A DNA stretch of 64,000 nucleotides from Skeletonema tropicum (lineage: Eukaryota > Bacillariophyta > Thalassiosirophyceae > Thalassiosirales > Thalassiosiraceae), in contig CM074129.1 of assembly GCA_037178625.1 (NCBI GenBank), forward strand, positions 4,029,963 through 4,093,962. The letters are read 5' to 3'. The notes under the pieces were generated by a model, which saw only the letters and a program-made list of their open reading frames with translations, ran no database searches and was not told the DNA's origin. The translations under genes were made by a program, and so were the position numbers. Within the stretch, counting starts at the first letter, position 1; each line of letters opens with the position of its first letter. Of the stretch, positions 19,346 through 31,659 are shown in pieces.

Positions 19346-19387
19346 TATGTGAGTTGGAAGTAACTAAGTAAGCAATCTTCTCCTACA

Positions 19388-19496
19388 GCTACAGTGGAGC
19401 GATACAGATACAGCAACGTTGGATCTATTGGAGAGCATTGTATTGGATGGCGAGATTCCAAATCTTTTGATTGTTGGCACTTATAGAGTCCTCCCA
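19388..19496 (+). pseudogene. STAND NTPase family fragment (Walker B region)
   Basis: Translation reads LQWSDT, ATLDLLESIVLDGEIPNLLI and VGTYR, matching the segment just after Walker B in the three STAND genes, here on the plus strand. Only about 36 codons remain. Confidence 0.75.
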
Positions 19497-20313
19497 TGTT
19501 TGAGGCAGAGACACTCGCCTTTCTCCAAAGATATTACCGTGTACCGTGTATCGTCACAAATTATGCAGTCATCTAATACACAATGAACTGACAGAGAGAC
19601 TAGAGTCCTGTGCGTGGATGAGAATACCAAGTGATGGGCATAACATTACTGTGACCGCAGGAGACCCCAAATTTGCTGCGCGGTTTTTACGTGAGAGATA
19701 CATAGATATAGACCCAAGTCAGCCTTTGCAACCAGATGCATTCCAGTGCTGGAACAATGTCATCTGATGCTTTGGCTTTGTTGACATGAAAGGATGGTGG
19801 AGTTCCACCACATATGATTATACCGATGCAGTGTGTGCCGGCGTGAGACGGCAATTGGCTAGATTTTCGATCTATTCCAAGCAAGACACGTGTGTGGCAG
19901 TAGAGACATGCGGAAGAGATTACGAAGACCTGGTACCTGCGAGAGCGCTTGGGTAATGCGTTCTCATATGAGATTGGCATCGACTATCGTGATCGTCAAG
20001 AGAGGAGAGACTACTATATAGCTCTTCTACTTTCCTTTTCTCGTCGTCAACACTTGTCTCCCTCGTAAGCGTAAGACGAGCTACGTTTTATTGTGCGCCA
20101 ATGTGGGGCAGCGTTTGGCAGTTGAATTCCTTATCCATTCCTATGAGAGTCACACTGTTGGTGACAGAAGTCATGCATATGGATATGAAAGGGATAAGGC
20201 GTTGAATAGATATATGAGAGGCATAAGCGTCCGTAGAGACAACTATATCTATATCTACATCATAGGAAGAAAAAGGCGAAAGCTAAAGCTATTCCACTCT
20301 CCCTCGTAGTCCA
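19497..20313. other. intergenic, no gene seen
   Basis: Only short frames on both strands. It contains the TATATCTATATCTACATC simple repeat near 20246. Confidence 0.4.
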
Positions 20314-21404
20314 TCAATCTATACCTAATCCAAATCGGAGCAAATATTGATACTTATAACTTCGACAGTGCTGTTTGCGCACCGCTTTGAGTCTCCGTAC
20401 GCAGTTCTCAAGAAATATCGCATCTCCTAAATTGTAGTAAACATCGATTCTGTTGCAGACTGCTCGACCCCAAAAGGCCTGAAATACCAAAGAAGCAATG
20501 GCGTGCGCGATTCTATTGTAGCAGTTGCTTGCATCAACCGTCGAAGCAATAGCAGATGGAGTTCGAAGTTGCCGTCCTATATCAAAGAAGAGGAGTTTTG
20601 CTAAAGCACCATCATCTGCAATCCTATTTTTCTCACTGAATATCTCTTCGGACATGAGTTGGTATTTGCGAATGTAATTCATCATCCGATCCCCATAGAT
20701 GATCTTGTTCGCTTTGTTCAGATCAGCCTCCAGCTGGACTCCAGCAGTAAGATGCTTCGCAATTTGGTGACCCGTCGACTACCCGCTTTCTTTTCAAGCA
20801 TGCAGGCTAAGCCTCGTTGCCACCTCGACAGCCTGATACCCCTCATGAGAGCGAGAGATATTTTAACTGCGTGATAGTTGAAAATATACTCCGAGTCTGC
20901 GCCAGCAATGTAATGGCCAAAATCCAAAATGGAAGCCAGAAATAGTATAGACGATGATGTTGCCTCCTTCGACCGTCTCCAGCTGCTAGCCCAAGTCACC
21001 TCATAAATCAAAGTCTCGACGGAGTTCATCGGAACAAGAGATCGAATCTTTGCTATCTGCTCAAATAACTGTTTCGTTGCCTCATGATAATCATCAGAGA
21101 ATTCATCAGTGCCATCCAACATCGACAAGTCCAAAATTTTCCAAACGCCTCCCACTCCCACATGGCTCACCAAGCATTCACTAGAACCCCATATCAAACA
21201 TCCTAGAACGAGCTGATTCAATTTGGAAATCGAAACAACGAAATTATCACTACGGGGGATCCTACAAATGCCCAGACCCAAGCACCTACTACTACTACAC
21301 ACAAATATTCGGGAGAACGGTTTGTAAGGCAAACGGCTCAGCAGGACTAGCTGCCATTCAAGCACTCTATGAGAGCGACAATGGCTCGATAACAGCGTCG
21401 TCAC
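20314..21404 (-). pseudogene. reverse transcriptase fragment, LINE-like RT-RNase H retroelement
   Basis: The minus-strand reading contains LDFGHYIAGA, a LSRWQRGLACMLEKKAG block, then after one indel near 20715 LEADLNKANKIIYGDRMM, SEKNRIADDGALAK, and STVDASNCYNRIAHAIASL, the first catalytic Asp region of RT. After another frameshift, FLRTAYGDSK-like residues follow. Two or more frameshifts and a stop make it a pseudogene. It covers the N-terminal RT part, which is missing in the split element at 5.0-16.1 kb, but continuity between them is not established. Confidence 0.7.
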
Positions 21405-21444
21405 TTAATGATGACCAAATTTCATATTTGATCTACTTCACAAA

Positions 21445-21510
21445 GAAGTATCTCTCAGTCGACTCAAGAGTCTTCTCAGCCATTCACAGATGCTTTTCTT
21501 GTTTACAATA
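21445..21510. repeat. dispersed repeat, partner at 30495-30560
   Basis: CTCTCAGTCGACTCAAGAG and CAGATGCTTTTCTTGTT recur with the same spacing at 30495-30560. No coding meaning seen; probably the end of a small transposon. Confidence 0.6.
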
Positions 21511-21738
21511 CCAGTGATACGTAGTTTACCGTAGCACAGAAATAACAAAGCCCAACACACTATTACCTTCCACTAGCCATCGGGTAAATTCCTTTCTTGT
21601 ATTTTTGGCCAATTTGGGACGAGAACTGAAAGAAATACAAAGCAAAATACAAATAATACAACATGGACAACAACCTTGCTTTATGGTCAATAACATCAAT
21701 ACTCAAGCTAACATCAATACCCAAACAGCCCGACAAGC

Positions 21739-22032
21739 TCATCTACGAGTCGTAATCATCGATACGGCACATGAAGGGTTTCTAGAGGGTGTACTTAAGT
21801 CCGATTGCCTCAACATAAACCATAACTTCGAACTGAAGACATGCTCAACAACAGCACTGGAAGCCTTTACGAGAACAACCAACCATGCAGCGGTCGCAAA
21901 GCAATTCAGATTGTGGTGATATGTCTTCCCCCACTCCCGGACACGGCGAGCCTTCTCAATAGGACCACTCTCAAAGTTTGCCAGCATATCTTCCAGATAG
22001 ATTAGACTGCTGCTTCTTAGAAAGCTTTTCAT
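21739..22032 (-). pseudogene. possible hAT-like transposase C-terminal fragment
   Basis: The minus-strand frame has FATAAWLVVLVKASSAVVE followed by HVFSS, resembling the hAT dimerisation motif in which a Ser-Ser/Ala run precedes ERVFS. There are no upstream transposase blocks. The call rests on one motif. Confidence 0.35.
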
Positions 22033-22439
22033 GATACTCCTTCACATCATCAGAATACTATTTTGCGGTCCTCTGGTGTTTATCTAAAGAGGTCACCGCT
22101 GATCATCATCAATCTTCTTCTCCGGTTGCTTTGATGCCTGCTCTTAGTTCCTCTTCAAATGCTTTGACGATGAGCATTTATCAAAAATGGCGCCAAGCAA
22201 GGTAAGGTCGTCAGGACATTTACCAGTGCCGGATACCTGTTGATGTGACAAAGCTACGCCACAGGAATTAGTACTATCCTACAGCGGCATCCGCATAGAC
22301 CATCTTTTTGTTTTTTTTTGGAATCTGGCCAAATGAAAATCGCTTCCACCTTCCACCTTCCATCCACCACCACTCTTCACTCTTCTGGCCTCTATTCGGC
22401 AGTGAGTTGGAGTTGGCCACAGTAGACAGAGCATTACCA

Positions 22440-24095
22440 ATGAGTGATCCCATGAAAACGACCCGACTGCTAGGGGTGGCCCTCTTAGCACTCGTCTCCA
22501 TCACCTCGCTGCAGGAATCATCAGCTGTTTCAGTCAGCCGCATATTTTCACACAAGCGATCAACATTACGCACATCATCATCTCAGTCGTACACCGATGG
22601 CTCTGACACGGCCGCCAACTCTTCGTGTGAGTTTCTCACTGAATTAGACTTTGAGGATGACGATTACGACGAAGATGAAATCGACGGTGGCTTTGGCGAC
22701 GACTCTATATATTGGGCGACCTCCCCCTCCTTTCGAGGTGGAGGAGCCGCCGCCGCCGCAGCCAACAGACAACTTCATCTACCCGGATTACACAGTGGCT
22801 GGAGACGAAAGAAGAAACAAACCAATAATAACAATAATAGATTACGGCAACGACAAAAGAGGCAACAGCAACAATTAGATCAGCTTCAAACAATCCAGCA
22901 GCAAAAATTGCGTCAATTTCGCAAAACATTCCGTCAAAAACAACGCTCCTTTCAAAATTCACTGTACAACCTCAACTCCAAATACAATCCATTCTTCCCC
23001 CGCCCTCCATACAACCTATGGCAAATGAACACTGAACCACAAATTGGTAAAACTACTCTCACTGGAAAATTGTTCATGCTCAACATTCTCATTTTCGGGT
23101 TGCAAACTTGGAATCCTCAGTTAACTTCCATGGGGGCCAAACGGTCAGATCTATTATTGGAAGGTCGTCAATTGTACCGATTGCTCACTCCAGTCTTTTT
23201 ACATGGGGGTATTGGTCACCTAATGGCCAACTCGTACTCACTGAAAAGTATGGGATTAAATGTCGAACGGTCCTTTGGCGGTCCAAGATTCATGGCAACC
23301 TACCTGGTAAGCGGAATTGTAGGCAATGTTGTCAGTGCAATACAATCGCCCAATCCAGCCGTGGGGGCATCCGGTGCTATATTTGGATTGGTCGGGGCAT
23401 ATTATACATTTTTATCACGCAATCAGGATCTATTTGGGTATTCGGGACAGATGCAAAAGAATTCGATATTGGAAACGATTGGTATGAATTTATTGCTGGG
23501 GATGACTAATCCTATGATTGATAACTGGGGACATATTGGAGGGTTTATTGGTGGTGTTGCTATGGCGTATTTGATTGGGCCGAAGTTGTATGTGGCGAAG
23601 GTGCCGTTGAGTGAGGATGCCAACTTTGGTGTTGGGAAGGTGTTGATTGATCGACCGACAGTTATGTTTCGTACACCTGATTTTATGGATGATGGTATGG
23701 TTTGGATGAATGATAATGTGAAACGAATGGGTAGAAGGATTGAAAAGAGTGTTCGTGGTTTGTTCAATGGGGGAGAAGAGATGTATTTGTTGGATAGAGA
23801 TGTGAACTACAGCACTCTTGGAGATATTAACGACGGTGGTACAATTTATAGAACTATCAAGGATGACAGCATTCAATTGGAAGGAAGCAACGTGAACGTT
23901 TCTCCCACGGATGGTCTTCGACAAGATGTGGCAGATTTAGATCCAACTATATCCAAAGCAGATCGAGGGAAAGAATATGAACAGCAACAGAGACGTCGGC
24001 TTCTGCAGAAGCAAGCGCAGATACAGAGACTGCGAAGGAGAACACCTAGGGCAGGAAGATCGATTCGGCCGCAGTATGGGCATCTGTATAGATGA
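22440..24095 (+). CDS. rhomboid family intramembrane serine protease
   Basis: The ATG at 22440 is chosen because it starts MSDPMKTTRLLGVALLALVS, a signal-peptide-like segment; an upstream extension in the same frame is unlikely. 551 residues. The N-terminal ~190 residues are a presequence plus acidic and Gln-rich low-complexity region. The rhomboid core is at about residues 200-385: LTPVFLHGGIGHLMANS, the catalytic serine in GASGAIFG (about residue 311), a transmembrane segment with LLLGM, and catalytic histidine in WGHIGGFIGG (about residue 363). A basic tail follows. Rhomboids cut substrates inside membranes; hydrophobic signal plus long presequence suggests plastid import or the secretory route, but no clear diatom plastid motif with Phe is seen. 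Confidence 0.85.
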   Translation: MSDPMKTTRLLGVALLALVSITSLQESSAVSVSRIFSHKRSTLRTSSSQSYTDGSDTAANSSCEFLTELDFEDDDYDEDEIDGGFGDDSIYWATSPSFRGGGAAAAAANRQLHLPGLHSGWRRKKKQTNNNNNRLRQRQKRQQQQLDQLQTIQQQKLRQFRKTFRQKQRSFQNSLYNLNSKYNPFFPRPPYNLWQMNTEPQIGKTTLTGKLFMLNILIFGLQTWNPQLTSMGAKRSDLLLEGRQLYRLLTPVFLHGGIGHLMANSYSLKSMGLNVERSFGGPRFMATYLVSGIVGNVVSAIQSPNPAVGASGAIFGLVGAYYTFLSRNQDLFGYSGQMQKNSILETIGMNLLLGMTNPMIDNWGHIGGFIGGVAMAYLIGPKLYVAKVPLSEDANFGVGKVLIDRPTVMFRTPDFMDDGMVWMNDNVKRMGRRIEKSVRGLFNGGEEMYLLDRDVNYSTLGDINDGGTIYRTIKDDSIQLEGSNVNVSPTDGLRQDVADLDPTISKADRGKEYEQQQRRRLLQKQAQIQRLRRRTPRAGRSIRPQYGHLYR

Positions 24096-24273
24096 TGATA
24101 ACTCATAGTATCGTAATTGAAGACTAGCCTCACCTCTTCGCTGCGTCGTTAAGCAAGCAGAAGATAAATCGTATCAGCGCTTCCTCGCGCTTGCGAATAA
24201 ATACAACAATGAATTCGATGCCATGATCTAAGTATAAAATCACTTCACTCCTATTTTATGTACCTATGTATTT

Positions 24274-27200
24274 CTATTTCTCAAGCTGTTTGACCTTTTC
24301 ACTACAGCCCCATTCTTGGTAACATATCCTAGACTTGTCAATATGATATTTCTCCCAATTATCATCTCCCTGGGCTCTGAAGTACGCACTCGCCAGCTCA
24401 TGTGCTAAAGCTCTATCCTGCAGGAACCCATTCCTACTTGATGTGGCAATTGCATCATTGAACTTCTCCTTGGCCTTGTTGTTCTTCCCATTCAGCACAG
24501 CAAGCTCCGCTTCTAGGATGTATAGATAATGAACGACATTAACATTGCCTTTCTTCGCCCAACCTCGAAGGATCTGAATTGTTTTGCGTGCTGATTTCAT
24601 CAATATTTTCTTCTTCCACCCCGATGCTGATTGTGCTGCTTTCAGATAGGTGAGTGCCTCCAAGAAAGTGTAGCGCACTGATGCAAAAATGCCAAGTAAC
24701 AAAAGTCGAACATTGCCCGCCGTTCGAACCAAGTCCAGTGCCTCTCTCCACTCGTGGAAGAAGACAAATACTTCTAGCTTTGTCAAGTTTACAGCTGCAC
24801 TCAAAGCGACGCTGCCAGATGATGCAGCAGAAGCCAATGAAGAGTCCAAAATCTTATCACAAGCTTCAACGTCGATGCCGCGAAGCTTCTTCACTGTTGC
24901 AAAAAGATTTATGATAAAGGACTTACCTAAATCTTGTTTGAGTTGTGTCAACACTGGTATAGTCGTTTCCAGTTCTTTCTGAATGCTATCTAGTGGTCGA
25001 CCTGTAAAGTATAGGTGAACATTACGAACACAAAGGCACCAACTGGCCCCTTCGTTTTCGCCTGTCTCAAGTCCTATTTGATACCCCTTCAGCAATGGAT
25101 CAACAGTATCCTGGAGTGGTGACACCCAGTGATAACATAAATTCTGTGTAACGAATAACGTGTGAACAGCGCTTCTCCGCATACCGGGCTTTTCTAGCAT
25201 CAGTTCTGCTGCCTTGGCCATCTCAAGACCCTCACGAGGCTTGCCAAAAGGTCCACAGAGCATCATACCAAGTAAAGCAAAATTGGTAGATGATGAAGAA
25301 TCTAACCCGTGCTTCAGAGAAGTTGTGACCCCTTCAAAGATGATCAGTGGAATCATTGTTGGCTCAACGTTTGAAATGGCTACCCCAAGGTACCGATGTA
25401 TTCTTTGCCCCATTTCGTATCTTTCATCAGTGACCATGGGCAATTTAGCAATGTCATCAGCTGTCATATTCTTTAACAACCTCCTCACTCGAATGTATTC
25501 TCTGACAATAGTGAATTTGGATGCTGGCTTCTTCTTTAGAGTAGGTAAGCCAAGCTGACGTCTGAAATCAAGAGCTACATCGATGCACTCATTGTGCTTT
25601 CCTGTGGACAGCAATGACCTCACTTTGATTTCTGACACAGTAAACTTTTCCTTCGCATCAGCATCTTTGCTCAATACCTCATCAATAAGTGCATTCATTG
25701 CGTCGATATCGCCTGTTGCATAAAAGGCGTTCGCTCCATAGCTACACAAATCCAACATGGTACTATGATCTCCTTCCCAACCCCTTGACCCAAGCGCCTC
25801 AATACCGGCCTTGAAATAAACCTGGGCTGCGTCGAATGCTGCATTTTCGGATGCCTTGATTCCAGCTTTTAGATTCATTCTTGCCAACTCATCACGTTCT
25901 TCGTCAGTGATATTTGATGCTGTACAGTTTATTAGGCCCACCACCTCAAAGAGGCTAGCCTCAAGTTCTTCTGGAGAAAGACTCTTCAACAAAATGCTGC
26001 CAATTCTTCCTCGGAATGAGTCCCTTTGACCTGGACTGATGAGTTCAAATGCTGCTGATTGAATCTGATCGTGCACGAAATGTCCCTCTTCGTTATCAAC
26101 CTCACACAGACCCTCTACTTCTAATTCTTCAATCGAACTTGCATACGAAGAATCACTACCATCTTGATTATTATCAGAGACACCCAGGTCAGAAGTGAAA
26201 AGAGAGCCTGAAACTGATATCATTGAGTTTCTTATCGACGACCTCATATCTTCCCAGGAGATATTATTCATAGCCTGCAGTACAGCCGATAACCGGAAAG
26301 TAGCACCAAGGCAAGAGGCTACCATGAGCACCCTCTGCGTTGCTTGCTCTAAGCGATTCATCTTGTTTACAAGGACAGATGCCACATTCTCGGTGACTAT
26401 CTTTGAGTTGACTGCGTCGTTATCCCAAGTCCACTTCAACGCACCAAAATTGTACTTGCAAAAGCTTTTCATCATAGATAGATCTTAGAAACATCAAAAC
26501 GAAGAATGGATTGCCGTCTGTCTTTTTGTGGATTGTTTGTGCCAATGATATGACTTTGTTGTCATCATCCTCCATTCCCAAGGCCTCCGCAACAAGAGTT
26601 ACTACATTGTCTACATCAAGATTGCCAATCATTATCTTAGTAATTCCCGCATTCATTTGTTCCAGATTTCGAATGTGTATTGCAAGGGGGTGATGACTGT
26701 GTGTTATGCGGCAAAAGTGATATCGAGAATAAGATGCTGATAGAACTCGCTACAAGGGCATCAGACACAAACACATATCAATCGTTACTTACTCCGGTAC
26801 TTCATCCTCGCGGTAAGCGCCAACAATCAAAAGACTTGGAATCTCTCCATCCGATACAATGCTCTTCAATAGATCCAACGTTGCTGTATCGCTCCACTGT
26901 AAATCATCGATGAATAAGATCGTTCCTTTCAAGTGTGAGCAAATGAGTTTTAGTAATCGTCTGATTGCATAGTGCATTTGTGAGATTGATTCTTTACCGG
27001 CCATGTGATTCAAATTTCCCAGTCTTGTATCGGAGGCACCCCTTAACAAAGCTGCTGCGCCTGTTTTTGATGATAGGGAACATAATGAAGATCTTTGCAC
27101 TCCCAATTTCAATAATTTAGCACATCCGGGCAACACACGACGCAGTTGTTCCACATCCTCTTCATCAAACTCATCTCGAATCTTATCTCGTATCAATGTT

Positions 27201-27733
27201 GCAGTAGATAATTCTCCTTTCTCATTATTCTCTACCATAATATGCTTGGCAAGACTAGTCATGGCATCGGAGAATGCTGAGAAAGGTCTAAGTGATATTG
27301 CATCGAATTTGCCAGATGCGAAAGCGTATCCATTTTTGGCGGCGGGTTCTCCTAAGCCTTTACGGATGAGGGCGGATTTGCCTGTGCCGGATGTTCCAGA
27401 CACTAATATTAGATTGTTCTTGGTAGATTGTTTGTCAGGGTTGGAATCATCATTATGTTTTTCGTTATTTTTAGCAGCATCTTCTTTGTCGTCTTTCTTC
27501 TTAACCAACTCCCGAAATTTGCTCCGTAATAATTTGATATCATCGTCTCGTCCGTGTAATTTTAGTTTTGATAGGCGGAGCTGGGCAATATTGGCTGCTC
27601 GTGTATTGACCTTTTGACTGTTTTCAGCGGCTGCGACAACAACTTTGGTTAGTTGCTGCGTAGTCGTGGAAGACGAGGTGGTTCTTCGCGCCGACCACGT
27701 GAGATGGCTGGATGTGTTGGTGGTGTTGCTCAT
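24274..27733 (-). pseudogene. STAND/AAA_16-type NTPase, copy 1, one-base frameshift
   Basis: Two exons: 27733-26793 and 26696-24274, with a 96-bp phase-2 intron (GTAAGT...CACAG) at the position used by the two paralogues. Exon 1 encodes the P-loop ATPase: LKLHGRDDDIKLLR lead-in, Walker A GTSGTGKSALIRKG and Walker B GTILFIDDLQWSD. Exon 2 encodes a long alpha-helical, TPR-like region (residues ~330-1120). An extra base near 26455 (TTGCAAGTAC against TTACAGTAC in copy 2) shifts the frame in exon 2, so total coding length is not divisible by three. Everything after the shift is otherwise open. It may be a very young pseudogene or a sequencing error. Role in the family: signal-responsive ATP-driven switch; ligand unknown. 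Confidence 0.8.
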
Positions 27734-28109
27734 ACTCTTTCTCTCTGGTGACAACAAAGAACTGCTTCACTCTTGACTGCTGCGTATGTATTGGTAGTAT
27801 CTATCTCTTCACTGTGCTCTACTTATCATCTTCTCTGTGCAGCAGTAGGGCGTCCACACTCCTACTAACTTCTTCAATCTTCAAAATAAAGTTATCATCA
27901 TCTTCTAAGTAAGTACGATACTGCTGATCGTCATCTGCATTATTTGTATCGTGTGTTGATGGCGTGAGGTACCAAAAAACGTCTTATCCAAGAGAGAAAA
28001 CCAGAAATTACCATATATATATAATCACGAAGAAGTACACAATAATAATACCTATAGGCCACACAATGGCTCATACTTTGTTCTGACAAATTACACGAGG
28101 CCTACCGCC

Positions 28110-28142
28110 TTTTTTGAAAACGGTACAAAAGTACCGTTTTGC
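28110..28142. repeat. short hairpin ...AACGGTAC/GTACCGTT...
   Basis: AAAACGGTAC and GTACCGTTTT face each other around AAAA. A related GTACCGTTTTCAAAAA stretch is at 30477-30492. Confidence 0.6.
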
Positions 28143-28196
28143 CTCTCACGTAGAAACATACTGTTCCATTGATTTGAATTTGCAAGCACCTAAGTA

Positions 28197-28342
28197 TTTT
28201 GTGCGACGCTTAACTTTTTTTCTCGTGGGAGTTTGAACTCCGTTATTTTTTTAAAACGCGCGTCAGTTCTTCCTCTGTGTTTTGATCTAACCGCCGTTTG
28301 TGTTTATGTGGGTAGCAAAATTGGTAAGCGTCGCACAATTAA
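28197..28342. mobile_element. ~146-bp MITE with TTGTGCGACGCTTA ends
   Basis: TTGTGCGACGCTTAAC at the left is mirrored by GGTAAGCGTCGCACAA at the right. There is no coding content. No clear duplication of the target was found. Confidence 0.65.
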
Positions 28343-28476
28343 GCAACCTCCTCCAAATTGCTCCAACTTGAAGTTGTGGCAATCGAGTGTGGCTTCCGAT
28401 AAAAAACCAGTACCGGTCTCTTTTGTACTAGTTCCTATGTACATGCGGTACTCAATTGCCATAAACCATCAAAAAT

Positions 28477-30246
28477 TGCCAACTTTCTAGCCCCCTCAAA
28501 CTTTCTAGAAAGTTGCGAGCGAAGCGAGCCTCCCTTTCCAACCTTCCAGAAGAAAAGAAGGAGATGATGGCAGCATCATGCAACCAATAGTGCTGATTAT
28601 CTCCCTGCCGTCCCACGTTCCTTATCTTCATCGACACCATGAAAATATCCCCTTATATCCGCCATACCGTCATCCGCCTCATGTGCACCATCGTCCCGTC
28701 TGTGGCGGAGAACTGCTCCGATTCTGAACCCGTCCCTCCCTTCCGCAGCTCTGTACAGGGACCTGCAGGGACATGTCACGGGCCCAAAGCACAAAAAATG
28801 TGGACAACGCTGCCAATTACTATCTCGTCCACGGTCTTAGCGTCGGTTGAATTAATGAGATTGATATCAATTATTTAGACGAAGATATGGAATCATTTTG
28901 ATATGGTAGTGCATTATTTGTGCAATACCAATCCAAGAAATCACCAGAGGTTCATTGAAAATCCTGACCTGGTGCCGGATAGGTTTACGAAGCCGGACTT
29001 GAGGAATATTTGAGTAAGGCAATTTTACTGTTGAAAAAGTTATGTCCCGATAATCAATTTTGAAGGGATGAGGCCGGATTGAGCAATATAAAGGGGGAGA
29101 AACTCAGGAGGGCATGCCAGCGTGCACAGGCGAAAAATGATCATAATTTCGGACAAGAGTCGAAGGTATTATTATGCCGGCGAGCTCGCTACGGGGCATA
29201 TGAGTCGTCCCCATTCCCACAGCACTGGACTTTCCTTGTTAATTTGGACGAAATATGCAAACAAATGTTGCTCAAAACGTTCGCCGATGATGAAGACCAA
29301 CGGATGACGGAGAAATGCCTCCATCGTGTCGGCCGTGGCGGAAAAGCGATGTATTTGGATTGGGTCAACTTTGGGTTGATGCTGTTGATGGATTGTGGAT
29401 AGAAATGAAGACTTTTTCATTATATGTTCATGCTCTCATTTCTTGCAAACAAGGATGGCTATGCCACTGTGTGATTCTTCAATGGGATCCTTTTTGTTGT
29501 TGGGAAAGGATTGTACCGCCCACCAAGTAAATGGAAATATGAGCACGAAGGTTATTCCATGGCATGAATGCAGGAGGTGTTACCCGCTTTTTGACACGAG
29601 CAGTTCCCATGTCCGACAAAACAGCAGCCTCTATCAGTGCCGTCTATCTTAGAGGCAACAATGCTGCATCTGCTGCACTTCTTGGTGTCACAGTGTGATT
29701 TGGCTGCTATCATCCCTGCACCATCTCCTACTGCCGCGTGACGCGTCTCCTACTGACGCATCATCATCATCTGCTACTGCTACGGAGCCGTAGCAGCTAA
29801 CACTGATGAAAGACCGGTGCTGCAGCTAGCACTGATGACAATGCGAATAAACGTTGTAAATTGCCGAGAACACAATGGTCATGATGCAGATGAACAGCAA
29901 GGCGGTGCAGCACGTCACAGTATCATTGCACAAGTACAAGCCTACAGAGATAAGCACTTCTTGGCTAAAATCGATGTATCCCACTCTGACTTATCAGCGT
30001 CCAGATGGCCAGCAGAGACTCTCATTTGTTCCTGGGTTAAGATAGATATTATTTCTTATTCCATTGTCTAGCTTTGACTATACGTTGCTTTGCGCTTATT
30101 ACAATAAGTACTGCTTTCGAGCTGCAGGAAAGGTTCCCGATTCTGGTAATATTTAGCCACGCACGTTCGTTTTGGGGCTCTCTCTATCCATTTTCCCCTC
30201 TTCTTCTTTCTAGAAAGTTTAGAAAGTTACTTTCTAGAAAGTTGGC
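28477..30246. mobile_element. possible degenerate DNA transposon bounded by TGCCAACTTTCTAG inverted ends
   Basis: TGCCAACTTTCTAG near 28474-28487 is mirrored by CTAGAAAGTTGGCA near 30233-30246, and each end holds a second CTTTCTAGAAAG palindrome. The interior (28500-30200) has only short frames, such as 29079-29402, and nothing recognisable. No target duplication could be confirmed. Confidence 0.45.
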
Positions 30247-31084
30247 AGTCTTCCTCCAAAAATGGACCCAGACCATGGTGAAAAATGGCTTCCTACGACC
30301 CTCAATAACACAGTAACTAGGAGGATTTTGACGTTCCTTGCAGTGGTAATCTTCATCCCTTGGCCATTAGGATGTTATCGATACCTTACTTGCCACCATC
30401 AGCCTGATATTGAAAAAAAACTTGCAAGCTGAACTCAATAGTACAGTACCAGAGCTCTACACAAAACGTTACAAAAGTACCGTTTTCAAAAAATGCTTGG
30501 GATATAGCTCTCAGTCGACTCACGAGTCTTCTCAGCCCTTCGCAGATGCTTTTCTTGTTCAAATTTACCGTCGCGAGGGAGTAAAGAAAAAGCAATAAGT
30601 ATTATGTACGAGTACGAAGTATCTGCATTGGACAAGGGCAGGTTTAAAAAATGTCTTTTGTCGTTCTACTTATCTGCCCGAGTCTGTGCTTGAAATAAGG
30701 GATGAGGAGAGTTGTTTCAGGCTACAGGCTAAGATTCGAAAAGGAAAAGGAGAACAACTCGAGGACTTGAATGTATGGACCATCACAGCAGTGACGACTA
30801 AAGGGATGAACAATACACAAGCGGATGACGATGACGCCCAATTTGTGGCAAATGAAGCTGTAATATGAGCATTAATGTTTAAGTGAAGCCACAAATTTCG
30901 CCAACGCTTGCAACTCTTCTCATGGCTCGCCACCAAAGCTCTTCAGCGACGTTAGATGTAGATGTCTGTTCCAGAAAATATCATAAGCCAACCATTTTTC
31001 TTCTACTAGTGGTCCTTTTGTACCATCTTCGGCAGGCGTGCTCAGAGAGTAGAAGCAAAGTATTATTTACTGACCTACCTCTAA
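30247..31084. other. gene-free stretch with dispersed-repeat copy
   Basis: It contains the partner of the 21445 repeat (30495-30560) and short frames only. Confidence 0.4.
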
Positions 31085-31345
31085 TACAATGAATTCAATG
31101 CCATGATCCAAGTATTAAATCTCTTCACTCCGTATTTCTATTTCTCAAGCTGTTTGACCTTTTTTCACTACAGCCCCATTCCTGGTAACATGCCTTTGAG
31201 CGATCAATATGATAATCACCTCAATTATCATCTCCCTGGGCTTTGAAGTACGCACTTGCCAGCTCATGTGCTAAAGCTCTATCATGTACGAGCCCAAGTC
31301 GTCACAATTGCATCATTGAGCTTCTCCTTGGCCTTCTTGTTCGAA
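31085..31345 (-). pseudogene. STAND NTPase family fragment, 3' end
   Basis: Nucleotide similarity to the last ~220 bases of the STAND genes and their 3' flank: TATTTCTATTTCTCAAGCTG, CACTACAGCCCCATTCCTGG, CCAGCTCATGTGCTAAAGC and CTTCTCCTTGGCCTT all occur in order. The frame is broken. Homology ends abruptly near 31345, where unrelated sequence leading to the Crypton-like element begins. Confidence 0.8.
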
Positions 31346-31638
31346 TCGCCTAACCCCCGCCCGTGAATTATTCCGATGGCCTCGATAGACCGGCGCGTGC
31401 GGGGAGCGAAAGGCTTATTTCGAAGATTCGAACATGGACAATGGACAAGATTCGAATGAATTTCAAATTTATCTAGTGTGTTTCGTTATCACGTTACATT
31501 CCGTTACCCGTAAATTCGAATCGTTACAAATGTTACATTCGTTTCGAGTCGCACAGTCATACTACAATGAATTCGAATGATCGAATAAAATATTATGCTG
31601 CAACGGTCGGAACAGTATGTACAAGTGGATAAAATTCC

Positions 31639-31659
31639 GGTGTAATTTTTACACCGGGT
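31639..31659. repeat. left copy of inverted palindrome of the Crypton-like element
   Basis: CCGGTGTAATTTTTACACCG plus G: arms CCGGTGTAA/TTACACCGG. The reverse complement occurs at 34632-34652, 3 kb away. Confidence 0.85.

Noticed and set aside
20314..21404. joining this RT fragment with the 5.0-16.1 kb retroelement as one copy
   Set aside because: Order and strand would fit, but an intact sulfotransferase gene and other fragments lie between them, and no junction sequence supports one insertion event.
29079..29402. 107-codon plus-strand frame
   Set aside because: No motif, no support from composition, and it lies in a decayed inverted-repeat region.
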